Counted from the first letter of the stretch, positions 50,140 to 59,233 are shown. The stretch: 64,000 bases of DNA from Chloroflexota bacterium (GCA_009840165.1 VXOG01000114.1:40430-104429), one strand, 5' to 3'. The notes: generated by a model from the sequence alone, not told the origin. Numbers and translations: made by a program.

Positions 50140-51063
50140 ATGAAAGCCGCTACACAACTGCGCCAGATGCTGGCCTCGGACCGGATGGTCGTTGCGCCGT
50201 TCGTTTTGAACGCGCTGCACGCCCGCATCGCCGAGGACGTGGGACACCATGCCGTGTACATGACCGGCGCCGGCACCGCCGCCGAAAAGGGGTTCCCCGA
50301 CGTTGGCCTGCTCACCATGACCGAGATGGTCGCCAACGCCAAGTACATCGCAGATGCCATCAACATCCCGGTGATCTGCGACGCCGATACCGGCTACGGC
50401 AACCCGCTGAACGTCGGCCGCACGGTGAAGGAATACGAGTCGGCCGGCGTTGCCGCCATCCACCTGGAGGACCAGGTGTTTCCCAAGAAGTGCGGCTTCT
50501 TCGCCGGCAAGCAGGTGGTTCCTGTTGAGGAGCACGTCCAGAAGATTCACGCCGCCCTGGACGCTCGCACCGACCCTGATTTCGTCATCATCGCCCGCTG
50601 CGACGCCTACGCCGTCAACGGTTGGGAGGACACCGTAGCCCGGTGTCGCGCCTACATGGACGCCGGCGCCGACCTGGTATTCGTGGACGGCATCAAGTCC
50701 CAGGACGACATCCAGCGCTACGCCCGGGACCTGGCAGACGTGCCGCGCATGTACAACGGCGATCTGGCGACGACGCAGACCATGGACGAGCTGGGCTACA
50801 AGATCATGATCTGCGGCAGCACCATCTGGCTTATCTACAAGCAGGTGCGCGCCGCCTACGAGGAGCTGAGGAGCGACGGCATGGTCAACCCCGACCGCTA
50901 TGGCACCCGCTGGGACGTGGCATCGGTGCTGGGCCTGGACGCCATCTACGAGTTGGAGAAAAAGTACGGCGTGCAGGACGTGGGAACCGACGTAGCATCG
51001 CTGGCCGCTGCCCAGGCGGAGCAGATGGCCGCCGACGCCGCGCTGGTCCCAGCGGACGACTGA
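50140..51063 (+). CDS. Isocitrate lyase/PEP mutase family protein
   Basis: A 307-residue TIM-barrel enzyme. AVYMTGAGTAAEKGFPDVG, VICDADTGYGNPLNV (metal-binding D-A-D-T-G-Y-G) and IHLEDQVFPKKCGFFAGK (the KKCG loop of lyases) identify the family; FVIIARCDAYAVNGWEDTVAR is the next conserved strand. The KKCG motif favours a methylisocitrate-lyase-like or oxaloacetate-decarboxylase activity over PEP mutase. Aconitase and ferredoxins follow further downstream. Confidence 0.88.
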   Translation: MKAATQLRQMLASDRMVVAPFVLNALHARIAEDVGHHAVYMTGAGTAAEKGFPDVGLLTMTEMVANAKYIADAINIPVICDADTGYGNPLNVGRTVKEYESAGVAAIHLEDQVFPKKCGFFAGKQVVPVEEHVQKIHAALDARTDPDFVIIARCDAYAVNGWEDTVARCRAYMDAGADLVFVDGIKSQDDIQRYARDLADVPRMYNGDLATTQTMDELGYKIMICGSTIWLIYKQVRAAYEELRSDGMVNPDRYGTRWDVASVLGLDAIYELEKKYGVQDVGTDVASLAAAQAEQMAADAALVPADD

Positions 51064-51100
51064 TCCTCGATAAATCCATAGTCAACGATGAGATGATGCG

Positions 51101-51487
51101 ATGAGCGACCGCTACCAACTGCTCTACGACGGCGAATGTCCGCTGTGCAGTCGGGAAGTGCTGATGCTGCACCGGCGTAACCCCGATGCCATTGACGCCG
51201 TGGACATCATGGCGTCGGACTTTGACGCCGCGGCCTATGGCCTCAGCGCGGAGCAGGTGCGGGCGGCGCTCTACGGCATAAAGCCGGACGGTACCGTTAC
51301 GGTTGGCATGGCCAGCCTGCGCGAAGCGTACCGTCTGGCCGGCCGGGGCTGGCTGATCGGGTGGACGGGATGGTGGCCGGCGCGCCCGCTATCCGACGGA
51401 TTCTATCGTTGGTTCGCCCGCAATCGGATGAGCATCAGCCGTGCGCTGGGCCGGCGCGAGGATTGTGGCGACCGGTGCAAGGTCTGA
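51101..51487 (+). CDS. DCC family thiol-disulfide oxidoreductase (DUF393)
   Basis: A 128-residue thioredoxin-like protein. LLYDGECPLCSREVLMLHRR holds the DGxCxxC motif; YGIKPDGTVTVGMASLREAYRLAG is the family's central strand-helix; YRWFARNRMSISRALGRREDC ends it. Possible redox or thiol-exchange role; partner unknown. Starts 37 bp after the lyase-family gene. Confidence 0.85.
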   Translation: MSDRYQLLYDGECPLCSREVLMLHRRNPDAIDAVDIMASDFDAAAYGLSAEQVRAALYGIKPDGTVTVGMASLREAYRLAGRGWLIGWTGWWPARPLSDGFYRWFARNRMSISRALGRREDCGDRCKV

Positions 51488-51535
51488 ATCGGTTGCGCAC
51501 ACGAGAGGCGATACTCCGGAGCGAAACCTAGCGCA

Positions 51536-52504
51536 ATGTGGGCAATTCTAGCGCTAGGCAGCTCGGTGGCCTTCTGCTTTGTCAGCGTTTGCGACAAGCG
51601 GCTGCTGTCCTTCCATTTCCAGGGGGTGCCGCCCCTGTGCCTTTGGTGCGGCATCTGCGGGATGGTGTACGGGGGCATTGCTACCCTGTTGGTGGGGATT
51701 CCCGAGGGAACGCCCTGGCCGGTGGCAGTATCGCCGGTGGTCGCGGGCCTGCTGATGGGATGTTCAGTGGTGCTGCTGTTTCGGGGGCTGCGGATGATGG
51801 AGGCATCCCGCGCAGTGGCCATATCGCAGACCAACCCCATCTACGTGGCCATACTGGCGCTGCTGTTCCTGGACGAGCATATCACGATAGGCCAGTGGGG
51901 AGGCATTGGTCTGGTGGTGGTGGGAGCGGCGTTGATTTCGGTGCGGCTGTTCCAGGAGAGGCCCTACGGACGCATCGGGCCGGGGATGAGCCTGCCCACC
52001 ACGGCGGTGTTCACCCTTGGCGACCGGTCTGCGATATATGGGCCGGCGGTGTTGCTGTTGAGCGCGTTGTGCGCGGCAGGCAGTTTCGTGGTCACCAAAG
52101 CATCGTTGAACGCGCACCTGCCCGTGTTGACGGTTTTCGGAATACAGCAGGCTACGGTGGGCGTGGTTTTCTTCATCGTGGGCCTGAGTGGTGGAAGGGA
52201 GGCAGTACGGCGTCTTTTGTCCGCAGTAAAGCAGCCCACGGCGCTGGGGATGCTGATTACCGGCGAGGCGTTGATGCCGGCCATTTCCATCCTGCTGTCG
52301 GTGTACGCCTACAGCCTGGGGCCGGCTTCGCTGGTGGCGGCGGTGCTGGCGACCCGTCCGCTGTTCGTGTTCGTCGCATCGACGGTCCTGTCGCGGGTGC
52401 GCTGGCAATTGCTGGACGAGTCGCTGTCGCCGCAGTCCCTGGCGGTGAAAGGCGCGTCAATCATCATGATCGTGGTGGGAGTGGGCGCTCTGAGTTTGGG
52501 TTAG
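51536..52504 (+). CDS. EamA/DMT-family transporter
   Basis: A 322-residue membrane protein with about ten spans in two EamA halves. The first half ends ISQTNPIYVAILALLFLDEHITIGQWGGIGLVVVGAALIS; the second has PAVLLLSALCAAGSFVVTKASLNA and YSLGPASLVAAVLATRPLFVFVAS. An interdomain linker sits near residues 140-160. Probably an exporter of amino acids or other metabolites; the Lrp-type regulator gene just downstream is suggestive. Confidence 0.85.
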   Translation: MWAILALGSSVAFCFVSVCDKRLLSFHFQGVPPLCLWCGICGMVYGGIATLLVGIPEGTPWPVAVSPVVAGLLMGCSVVLLFRGLRMMEASRAVAISQTNPIYVAILALLFLDEHITIGQWGGIGLVVVGAALISVRLFQERPYGRIGPGMSLPTTAVFTLGDRSAIYGPAVLLLSALCAAGSFVVTKASLNAHLPVLTVFGIQQATVGVVFFIVGLSGGREAVRRLLSAVKQPTALGMLITGEALMPAISILLSVYAYSLGPASLVAAVLATRPLFVFVASTVLSRVRWQLLDESLSPQSLAVKGASIIMIVVGVGALSLG

Positions 52505-52519
52505 CGGGATGATAATATT

Positions 52520-52534
52520 ACGTATCTGATACGT
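52520..52534. promoter_or_regulatory. 15-bp perfect palindrome ahead of the Lrp gene
   Basis: ACGTATC-T-GATACGT, 15 bp after the transporter stop and 175 bp before the Lrp-type gene. Lrp/AsnC proteins bind 15-bp palindromes, so this is a candidate operator for autoregulation or transporter control. Confidence 0.5.
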
Positions 52535-52604
52535 GCGTATGCTCAAATGAATCGAAAAATCGTCATTGTTTAGACGAATAGTGACAATTGATAGCCATTG
52601 ATGG

Positions 52605-52633
52605 TTGACAATCGGCAAAAGAAAGACTATTAT
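52605..52633 (+). promoter_or_regulatory. Sigma-70-type promoter of the Lrp gene
   Basis: TTGACA (52605-52610), a 17-bp spacer and TATTAT (52628-52633). Just upstream, TCATTGT (about 52563) and ACAATTGA (about 52585) form an imperfect inverted repeat that could bind the gene's own product. Confidence 0.75.
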
Positions 52634-52708
52634 CGTTCGGCAATTATTTTCGCCGGAATACGGAAAGCATAACGTGGCCGGCGAATTTCGTATGGAGTCA
52701 ACCAGCCA

Positions 52709-53143
52709 ATGGATGAACTTGACCTCAAGATTATCGGGATACTACAGGCCGACGGACGTGCGCCGAACGCCAAAATCGCCCGCGCCGTCGGCGTAAGTGA
52801 GGGCACCGTGCGTCGCCGGCTGCGCCGCCTGATCAAGGATGACATCGTCCACGTAGTGGCAGTGCCGAACTTGGAGAAGATGGGCTACGGCACCACCGCC
52901 CTGATCGGGCTGGAAACCGGTCCTGGCAAGTCCGACGCCGTCGCCGAACGGATTGCGGACCTTGATGAGGCTCACTATGTCGTCGTAGCCACCGGGCCAT
53001 ACGACGTTTTTGTGTGGACGGCCTTGGAGTCCGCCGAAAGCCTGGGAGACTTCCTGCGCACCCAGATCGGCGTAATTGACGGCGTCCAGAAGACGCAGAC
53101 CTTTGTCACCCTTTCCACGAAAAAGCGTTTCACGCGGGTGTAA
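52709..53143 (+). CDS. Lrp/AsnC family transcriptional regulator
   Basis: A 144-residue regulator. MDELDLKIIGILQADGRAPNAKIARAVGVSEGTVRRRLRRL is the helix-turn-helix half; YGTTALIGLETGPGKSDAVAERIADLDEAHYVVVATGPYDVFV is the ligand-binding RAM half. It likely senses an amino acid and controls metabolism or transport; the divergent palindrome and adjacent EamA gene make these its probable targets. Confidence 0.92.
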   Translation: MDELDLKIIGILQADGRAPNAKIARAVGVSEGTVRRRLRRLIKDDIVHVVAVPNLEKMGYGTTALIGLETGPGKSDAVAERIADLDEAHYVVVATGPYDVFVWTALESAESLGDFLRTQIGVIDGVQKTQTFVTLSTKKRFTRV

Positions 53144-53201
53144 TCGTCATTGCGATCTCGCCAGAGGCAGACGCGGCAATCTCATACCGACGCCTTCCAG
53201 G

Positions 53202-53229
53202 TTGCATAGACTTCCCACCGTGCTATAAT
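53202..53229 (+). promoter_or_regulatory. Promoter of the ferredoxin operon
   Basis: TTGCAT (53202-53207), a 16-bp spacer and TATAAT (53224-53229), 96 bp before the ferredoxin ATG. A repeat fragment (CATTGCGA, GCGGCAATCTC) precedes it at about 53148-53183. Confidence 0.65.
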
Positions 53230-53324
53230 TTCGCATCCGTGGCGAGTAGCCGCAAGTTGACCCGCCACTTTGAACCCGAACCGTTGTACCCAGCCACACC
53301 AAATCAACCGAGGGGAAAGCCGCT

Positions 53325-53567
53325 ATGACCTACATCATTACCGAGCCGTGTGTCGGCGTGAAAGACGCCGCCTGCGTCGATGTCTGCCCGGTAGATTGCA
53401 TCTACACCACCGACGATGACGACATGTACTTCATCAGTCCCGATGAGTGCATTGACTGCGCGGCCTGCGAGCCGGTGTGCCCCGTAACGGCCATTTTCGC
53501 TGAGGAGGCAGTACCGGCCATGTACGAGGAATATATCAAGATCAACTACGACTACTTCGACAAGTAG
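53325..53567 (+). CDS. fdxA: Bacterial-type ferredoxin (7Fe or 8Fe)
   Basis: An 80-residue ferredoxin. EPCVGVKDAACVDVCPVDCIY and ECIDCAACEPVCPVTAIF are the two cluster motifs; the first has a longer C-x7-C spacing, as in FdxA proteins with one [3Fe-4S] and one [4Fe-4S] cluster. The acidic C-terminal tail (EEYIKINYDYFDK) is typical. GGGGA precedes the ATG. Could pass electrons to flavin or radical enzymes. Confidence 0.92.
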   Translation: MTYIITEPCVGVKDAACVDVCPVDCIYTTDDDDMYFISPDECIDCAACEPVCPVTAIFAEEAVPAMYEEYIKINYDYFDK

Positions 53568-53709
53568 TCCTGCGCCGGCCGCGACCGTGCGCCCCAGTAG
53601 TGCGGGCAGACGGTATCGCAGCGACAATCTCAGCATTCTCCCGCCCGGCGCTCAGCAGCCGGGCGGACGTTTTATCGCACCCCGTCAGTACGCTGACCAA
53701 GGCAACAAC

Positions 53710-54537
53710 ATGAGCGAAACAGGCACACGGCCCGCCGAACGACCTGACGTGAACATCGTCGTATGCGCCGACGAGTACGGCTGCGGGCGATGGTATCACC
53801 GGGGCCGAAACGCCGACGCGGTGTTGAGTGGACTGCGCGAGGCCGTCGCCGGAGTGAGCGACGGTAGAGTACAGGTCACCACCGCCGGCTGCATCCTTGG
53901 CTGCACGTATGGGCCGCGGTTCGACGTGGCGCGGCGTTGGTCCGGCGAAAAGGCGCTGTACGGCTCCATCGCCGGAGCCGCGACCGTAACCCGGCGCGGG
54001 CGGGTGAGTTTCGCGCCAATTCCCGATGATCTGGGCCGGGTTATCGAGGACCACTTGCCAGAGAGCGCGGCGCCTCTCTCAGCGCTGCACACTCCCATGC
54101 GGCCCGCGGACGTTGACCTGCTGCGCAGAGTGCTGCTGGATTGCAGCGCCGGCACGGGCGACATTTCCATCGGACTAGGCGAGGCGGTGGTGATGGTGCA
54201 TAACGCCGCCGCGACGGTGTCCATCCCTGCCACGCTGGACGAGCTGCAATTCGTGGACGGCAGCGGGAACCCCGACCCTGACGGCGGTATCGCCGTACTC
54301 ACGACTGACGGCGATGGTCGAGTGGCCCTGCAACTCAGTCTCATCCGCAGACTGGAGTTCATTCACCGCAACCTGGGCAACGGGATGCCCAGTTACGCCG
54401 TCTGGATGGGGGACGATCAGCTGGAGACGGTCTATCGGATCTACCTGCGCCGCTCTGAGAATGCCGCCAACAATCCGTTGCGGCACCAACTCTTTCTGGC
54501 GCTGATCGAGAAGTACGGAAGCACAGTTACCTTCTGA
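53710..54537 (+). CDS. Thioredoxin-like [2Fe-2S] ferredoxin domain protein
   Basis: A 275-residue protein. The first 90 residues form a thioredoxin-like ferredoxin: NIVVCADEYGCGRWYHRG carries two Cys, TTAGCILGCTYGPRFDV the other two (GCxxxCxxGP). The remaining 185 residues, with VMVHNAAATVSIPATLDELQFVDGSGN and IRRLEFIHRNLGNGMPSYAVW, are unfamiliar and may be a partner-binding domain. ATG at 53710 begins just ahead of the ferredoxin fold. It lies between the ferredoxin and aconitase genes on the same strand. Confidence 0.7.
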   Translation: MSETGTRPAERPDVNIVVCADEYGCGRWYHRGRNADAVLSGLREAVAGVSDGRVQVTTAGCILGCTYGPRFDVARRWSGEKALYGSIAGAATVTRRGRVSFAPIPDDLGRVIEDHLPESAAPLSALHTPMRPADVDLLRRVLLDCSAGTGDISIGLGEAVVMVHNAAATVSIPATLDELQFVDGSGNPDPDGGIAVLTTDGDGRVALQLSLIRRLEFIHRNLGNGMPSYAVWMGDDQLETVYRIYLRRSENAANNPLRHQLFLALIEKYGSTVTF

Positions 54538-54553
54538 GGAGGAGAGAAACAAG

Positions 54554-56830
54554 ATGAGCAACGTTGATTCCACGCCGGAATTCGTGCGGGAAACGTACCG
54601 CAAGATGGACGAAAAGCTGGCGCAAGTTCGGGCCCGGCTCAACCGCCCGCTGACCCTGTCGGAAAAGCTGCTGCTCTCCCACCTGGATGATGTGGCCGAG
54701 GCCGATCTGCGCCCTGGAGACAGCTACATCGACCTGCGGCCCGACCGGGTCGCCCACCAGGACGTGACCGGCCAGATGGCGATATTGCAGTTCATGCAGT
54801 CGGGACGTGATCGGGTAGCCGTTCCCACCACGGTGCATTGCGACCACCTGATCCAAGCCAGAGTGGGCGCGTCCTCCGATCTGCAGGACGCCCTCAACGA
54901 GAGCAACGAGGTGTACCAGTTCCTTGAATCAGCCAGCCGGCGGTTCGGCATGGGTTTCTGGAAGCCCGGCTCCGGCATCGTCCACCAGGTGGTGCTGGAA
55001 AAATACGCCTTCCCCGGCGCACTGATCCTTGGCACCGACTCCCACACCGTGAACGGCGGCGGGTTGTGCTCCCTGGCCATCGGCGTGGGCGGCGCGGACG
55101 CGGCCGACGTGATGGCCGGTCTTTCCTGGGAAGTGCGCTACCCGCGAATCATCGGCGTCAAGCTGACCGGCTCCATGAACGGATGGACGGCCCCCAAGGA
55201 CGTGATCATCAAGCTGGCCCTGGAACTCACTGTGGCCGGCGGCACCAACGCCATCATCGAATACTTCGGCCCTGGCGCGGCGTCGATTTCCGCCACCGGC
55301 AAGGGCACCATCTGCAACATGGGCGCCGAGCTGGGCGCGACGGGCGACGTGTTCCCTTACGACGAGCGCATGGCGACCTACCTGCGCGCCACCGGCCGGG
55401 GCGAACTGGTCGCCCTTGCCGAGGAGTACGCTCACCTGCTGCAATCCGATCCCGAGGTTGAGGAGCAGCCCGAGCAGTTCTACGACCGCATCGTGGAGAT
55501 CGACCTTTCTACGCTGGAGCCTCACATCACCGGCCCGCACTCGCCGGACCGGGCGCGCCCCATTTCTGCGCTGAAGGCAGAGGCGGAACAGGAAGGTTTC
55601 CCGGAAACCGTATCCGTGGCGCTGGTGGGCAGCTGCACCAACTCCTCCTACGAGGACATGGAACGCTGCGCCGACGTGGCGCGGCAGGCCGCGGCCCGCG
55701 GCGTAACGGCAGCGTCGGGCCTGCTGGTCACCCCCGGTTCCGAGCAGGTGCGCGCCACCATCGAGCGGGATGGGCAGCAGGAGGCCCTGGAGTCCATTGG
55801 CGCAACGGTGCTGGCCAATGCCTGCGGCCCGTGCATCGGCCAGTGGAACCGGCCCGAGGCTCGCGGCACCAACAATAGCATCGTCACCTCCTACAACCGC
55901 AACTTCCCCAGCCGCAACGACGGTAACGCCGGCACCATGAACTTCATCGCCAGCCCCGAGCTGGCCATTGCCATGGGCCTGGGCGGCAGCCTCTCGTTCA
56001 ACCCGCTGACGGACCCGCTGGTGGATGCCGACGGCAATGAGTTCATGCTGCAACCGCCGTCGGAAGCGCCGGAAGTGCCGCCCACCGGGTTCGATCCCGG
56101 GACCGACATGTACGTGGAGCCACCGGAAGACGGCAGCGACGTTGAAGTCCGTGTTGACCCGGCCAGCAACCGGCTACAGGTCCTGGAGCCGTGGGAAGCC
56201 TGGGACGGCAACGACTTCGAGGACATTCCCATCCTGGTCAAAACCGAGGGCAAGACGACCACGGACTCGATTTCGCCGGCCGGCCCCTGGCTGCGCTTCC
56301 GCGGGCACCTGAACAACCTCAGCGACAACATGTTCCTGGCGGCCAACAACGCCTACACCGAGGACACCGGCACGGGCAAGAACCAGCTCTCCGGCGAGGA
56401 GATCATGCCCATCCCGGAGATCGCCCGCGGCTACAAAGCTGAGAACATCCGCTGGGTCGCCATTGGCGACGAGAACTACGGCGAAGGTTCCAGCCGCGAG
56501 CACGCCGCCCTGTCGCCGCGGATGCTTGGCGCGGCGGCCATTATCACCCGCAGCTTCGCCCGCATCCACGAGTCCAACCTGAAGAAGCAGGGCCTCCTGC
56601 CCCTCACCTTCGAGGACCCGGCGGACTGGGACCGGGTGCTGGAGGACGACCGCATGAGCCTGGTGGGCCTGAACAACCTGGCCCCCGACGTGCCTGTGCA
56701 AGCCGTCCTGAAGCACGCCGACGGCAGCGAGGAAACCCTCAATCTGCGCCACACCCTCAACCAGACTCAGATCGAATGGTTCAAAGCCGGCAGCGCTATG
56801 AACTACATGAAGAACCTGGAAGGCGCGTAG
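54554..56830 (+). CDS. acn: Aconitate hydratase
   Basis: A 758-residue aconitase of the mitochondrial-like type. HQDVTGQMAILQFM, TVHCDHLIQA, ILGTDSHTVNGGGLCSLAIGVGGADAADVMAG, VALVGSCTNSSYEDM (first cluster Cys), NACGPCIGQWNR (second and third Cys), TSYNRNFPSRNDG and NYGEGSSREHAALSPRMLGA (swivel domain Ser/Arg) are all intact. Converts citrate to isocitrate. It starts 16 bp after the ferredoxin-domain gene with a GAGGAG site. Confidence 0.97.
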   Translation: MSNVDSTPEFVRETYRKMDEKLAQVRARLNRPLTLSEKLLLSHLDDVAEADLRPGDSYIDLRPDRVAHQDVTGQMAILQFMQSGRDRVAVPTTVHCDHLIQARVGASSDLQDALNESNEVYQFLESASRRFGMGFWKPGSGIVHQVVLEKYAFPGALILGTDSHTVNGGGLCSLAIGVGGADAADVMAGLSWEVRYPRIIGVKLTGSMNGWTAPKDVIIKLALELTVAGGTNAIIEYFGPGAASISATGKGTICNMGAELGATGDVFPYDERMATYLRATGRGELVALAEEYAHLLQSDPEVEEQPEQFYDRIVEIDLSTLEPHITGPHSPDRARPISALKAEAEQEGFPETVSVALVGSCTNSSYEDMERCADVARQAAARGVTAASGLLVTPGSEQVRATIERDGQQEALESIGATVLANACGPCIGQWNRPEARGTNNSIVTSYNRNFPSRNDGNAGTMNFIASPELAIAMGLGGSLSFNPLTDPLVDADGNEFMLQPPSEAPEVPPTGFDPGTDMYVEPPEDGSDVEVRVDPASNRLQVLEPWEAWDGNDFEDIPILVKTEGKTTTDSISPAGPWLRFRGHLNNLSDNMFLAANNAYTEDTGTGKNQLSGEEIMPIPEIARGYKAENIRWVAIGDENYGEGSSREHAALSPRMLGAAAIITRSFARIHESNLKKQGLLPLTFEDPADWDRVLEDDRMSLVGLNNLAPDVPVQAVLKHADGSEETLNLRHTLNQTQIEWFKAGSAMNYMKNLEGA

Positions 56831-56863
56831 GGATACGCCCACAGTGTGGGCGCGACGTTATGC

Positions 56864-56890
56864 GTAGGGGCGGGTTACAAACCCGCCCCC
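56864..56890. repeat. Palindrome of the GTAGGGGCGGGT family
   Basis: GTAGGGGCGGGTT and AACCCGCCCCC around ACA, 34 bp after the aconitase stop. A smaller related dyad (CGCCCACA / TGTGGGCG) lies at 56836-56852. Confidence 0.75.
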
Positions 56891-56914
56891 GTCGCCAACG
56901 GGAATTAGTAGATT

Positions 56915-57277
56915 ATGACTACAATGAGTGAGGAACGCCGTGCTGAGGCTGCCATGGAGTTCCTGGCGGCGTCCGAGCGGGAGTTTGCTGCCGGCGACGA
57001 AGCGCAGGGTTCGGAAAAGTTATGGGGCGCGGCGTCGCAGGCCGTAATCGCAGTGGCCCAACAGCGGGGTTGGCGTTACGGCAGCCACCGAGACCTGAAA
57101 ATCGCGGCAGAGAGGCTGGCCACGGAACACGGCGATAGCACTCTGGGTTCGGATTTCGCCGTCGCGGAGAAATTCCACGCCAACTTCTACCATCTGTTTA
57201 TGGATGAGCTACAGTTGGAACAGGACCCGCAGTATGTACGCAGGTTCGTGCATCGAGTTCTGGCGTTGCTGAATTAG
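56915..57277 (+). CDS. PaREP1/HEPN-like helical protein
   Basis: A 120-residue all-helical protein. AAMEFLAASEREFAAGDEAQGSEKLWGAASQAVIAVAQQRGW and HRDLKIAAERLA match the PaREP1/archaeal HEPN-like family. ANFYHLFMDE corresponds to the later helix. These are possible nucleotidyltransferase partners or RNA-binding proteins; no partner is adjacent. Its stop overlaps the convergent fusion gene by four bases. Confidence 0.7.
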   Translation: MTTMSEERRAEAAMEFLAASEREFAAGDEAQGSEKLWGAASQAVIAVAQQRGWRYGSHRDLKIAAERLATEHGDSTLGSDFAVAEKFHANFYHLFMDELQLEQDPQYVRRFVHRVLALLN

Positions 57278-59034
57278 CCCGTCGAAAGTTGCGCCCGCGT
57301 TTGGGCGTCCAGTTGGGCCGCCAGCACCGGGATGAGCCGCTCCAGCTGCTCCCGGGTTACCTCACCCATCAGGCAGACTTGCAGCCAGTTGCGTTCCCGC
57401 AAGTAGCCGCTGGCGTATGAAGTGTAAAAACCCAGGGCTTCCAGGGCGCGGCCAATTTTCTCGGAGTCGATTGTCTTCCTGGGCAGCGCAATGGTGGTTA
57501 CCGCGCCGATGCTTTCCGCTTCCGATGCCACCAGGTTGAAGCCCAGGTCGCGCAGTTGAGCGCGTAGCCAGCGCCCGTCCCGGTCAACCTGCGCCAACAG
57601 CTCCGGCGTCTGACGGCGCAAACCGGCTTCCAAAGCCGACAGCAGGTTGGACGACAGGGTGAAAGGCACCGCGCCATCGTCTTCCCCGGAGCAATGTAGG
57701 GCCAGGTCCAGGTAGCGAGGCAGGGCGGGATCGGGCGCGGGGGGGCGCTCGCAGAAAACCAGCCCCAGGCCGGGATAGGCGGCCAGCCCCTTGCCGCTGG
57801 CCCCGCTGGCGAGCCAGACGCCGGCCAGGTTAACGGAGGTCGCCGCGATGCTGCTGATGCAGTCCAGCGCGAGCTTGGCGTCGTGCTTCCGGCACAGCGC
57901 TTTCAGGCGGGACAGGTCGGCCAACGCTCCCGTGGACGTTTCGCAGTGCACTGCCCAGAGCCAGCCGCCCGGGTTAGAACCCAAGGCGCGCTTGATACAG
58001 TCGTAGTCCAACGACTCGCCCCATTCGTGCTGCACGGCAACGTATTCCAGACCCATGCGGTCGGCGTGATCCAGCAGTCGTTCGCCGAATTCGCCGGCGG
58101 TGACGATTGTGCCGGGCGCGTCGAGTCGGGACAGTTGCGCCGCTACCACGTCGTTGGCCATGGTGCCCGATCCGACCATCACAGCGCAGTGGTTGGCGCC
58201 GGTCAAGTCGCACAAGCGTCTCCGGACGCCCAGCATCAGTTCACGAAACGCAGGAGAACGGTGGGACAACGGTGGCAACTGGAACGCTTCAACCACATCT
58301 GCCGGCATCGCCACGGGACCTGGCGTGAGTATGACGGGGTCATCGGGCGGCGCGGAAACCTCGTCGTGGAACTTGCCGGCGAACTCGACGCCCACGTTGC
58401 CTACGGGCCGGTACATGGGCTGGTAGGGCGCGGCTTCGTCGCCGACCACCGGTCCGAAGGGGATGAAACCGATGTGCCGGTACAGCGGTTGCTGAGCTAC
58501 GCGGCCCGACATCACCACGTAGTCGTAACGACCTTCCTGGCAATATCGAGCCATCATGGTGAGCAAGCCGGGGAGCACGCGGGCGCCGCGCAGGTTGGGC
58601 CGGACGGCCAGCAAGCGCACCTCGCAGAGTCTAGCTCCCTTGGCCTGGGGCAGATGGTCCTCCAGCCGGCCCAGCTTCTGGTCCAGCGAGAACGGGCGAC
58701 GGTCGCGGACGCAGATCATGCCCAGCAGTTCCGACCCACGCCGGCAGATGAAGTAAGTATTCTCGTCGTGGAACTGATCCACCAGAATCCCGTCTTCGTT
58801 GGCAGGATGCTGTGGCACCTCTTCCACGAAGGAGGCGTAGTTCAACTGGTAGATCTCTTCAAATTCCCAGGGATCGGTGGCCTGCTTGAATACGAGGCCG
58901 GAGCCGTTGGCGCCGGCTTTGCTTCCAAGCCTCCCGTCGCCTCCAAGATTCCCAACAGGCGCCGACGGATCGTGAGTCGCCGTATCGAATGGCCGAGAAC
59001 CGGGGGTCGATGTATGTCGCGTAATTTCCGTCAT
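57274..59034 (-). CDS. Acyltransferase-aminotransferase class V fusion
   Basis: A 586-residue two-domain protein. Residues about 30-220 are an N-acyltransferase of the autoinducer/FeeM-like GNAT type: IYQLNYASFVEE, GMICVRDRRPFSLDQKLG, ARLCEVRLLAVRPNLRG, then PLYRHIGFIPFGP. Residues about 235-586 are a class V aminotransferase: ILTPGPVAMPADVV, HCAVMVGSGTMANDV, LALDCISSIAATSVNL and WLASGASGKGLAAYPG with the PLP Lys. The order suggests acylation and transamination of a common amino or phosphonate substrate. A GTG at 59097 overlaps a TATAAT on this strand (59103-59098), so ATG 59034 is preferred. Confidence 0.82.
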   Translation of the reverse strand: MTEITRHTSTPGSRPFDTATHDPSAPVGNLGGDGRLGSKAGANGSGLVFKQATDPWEFEEIYQLNYASFVEEVPQHPANEDGILVDQFHDENTYFICRRGSELLGMICVRDRRPFSLDQKLGRLEDHLPQAKGARLCEVRLLAVRPNLRGARVLPGLLTMMARYCQEGRYDYVVMSGRVAQQPLYRHIGFIPFGPVVGDEAAPYQPMYRPVGNVGVEFAGKFHDEVSAPPDDPVILTPGPVAMPADVVEAFQLPPLSHRSPAFRELMLGVRRRLCDLTGANHCAVMVGSGTMANDVVAAQLSRLDAPGTIVTAGEFGERLLDHADRMGLEYVAVQHEWGESLDYDCIKRALGSNPGGWLWAVHCETSTGALADLSRLKALCRKHDAKLALDCISSIAATSVNLAGVWLASGASGKGLAAYPGLGLVFCERPPAPDPALPRYLDLALHCSGEDDGAVPFTLSSNLLSALEAGLRRQTPELLAQVDRDGRWLRAQLRDLGFNLVASEAESIGAVTTIALPRKTIDSEKIGRALEALGFYTSYASGYLRERNWLQVCLMGEVTREQLERLIPVLAAQLDAQTRAQLSTG

Positions 59035-59097
59035 CAGCGCTTGCCAGCAATCGATGGCTGAGATTGGCCCGGAAACTCCAACTGCCCGCGCCCGCAC

Positions 59098-59103
59098 ATT
59101 ATA
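59098..59103 (-). promoter_or_regulatory. -10 element of the fusion gene
   Basis: A perfect TATAAT on the minus strand, 64 bp before the chosen ATG. The -35 is weak (TATTGC at 17 bp). A second TATAAT on the plus strand (59185-59190) serves the divergent VOC gene, so the 200-bp gap is a divergent promoter region. Confidence 0.55.
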
Positions 59104-59233
59104 CTAGCCTCGTAAAGGCGGCAATACATAACATGGCTGCGTGTTTGCCCCAATAGTGCAATGCGCGTCCCGTCGCCGTTACGGTATAATGCTGGCAAGA
59201 CAGATACACAATTATATTCACGGAGGTACTGTC

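Noticed and set aside
54929..56053. 374-codon minus-strand frame in the aconitase gene
   Set aside because: Antisense to an intact aconitase with all cluster cysteines.
57883..59061. 392-codon plus-strand frame opposite the acyltransferase-aminotransferase fusion
   Set aside because: The minus strand carries two recognisable enzyme domains; the opposite frame has no motif.
59097..59097. GTG at 59097 as start of the acyltransferase-aminotransferase fusion
   Set aside because: It is overlapped by a perfect TATAAT on the same strand, so transcription would begin downstream of it.
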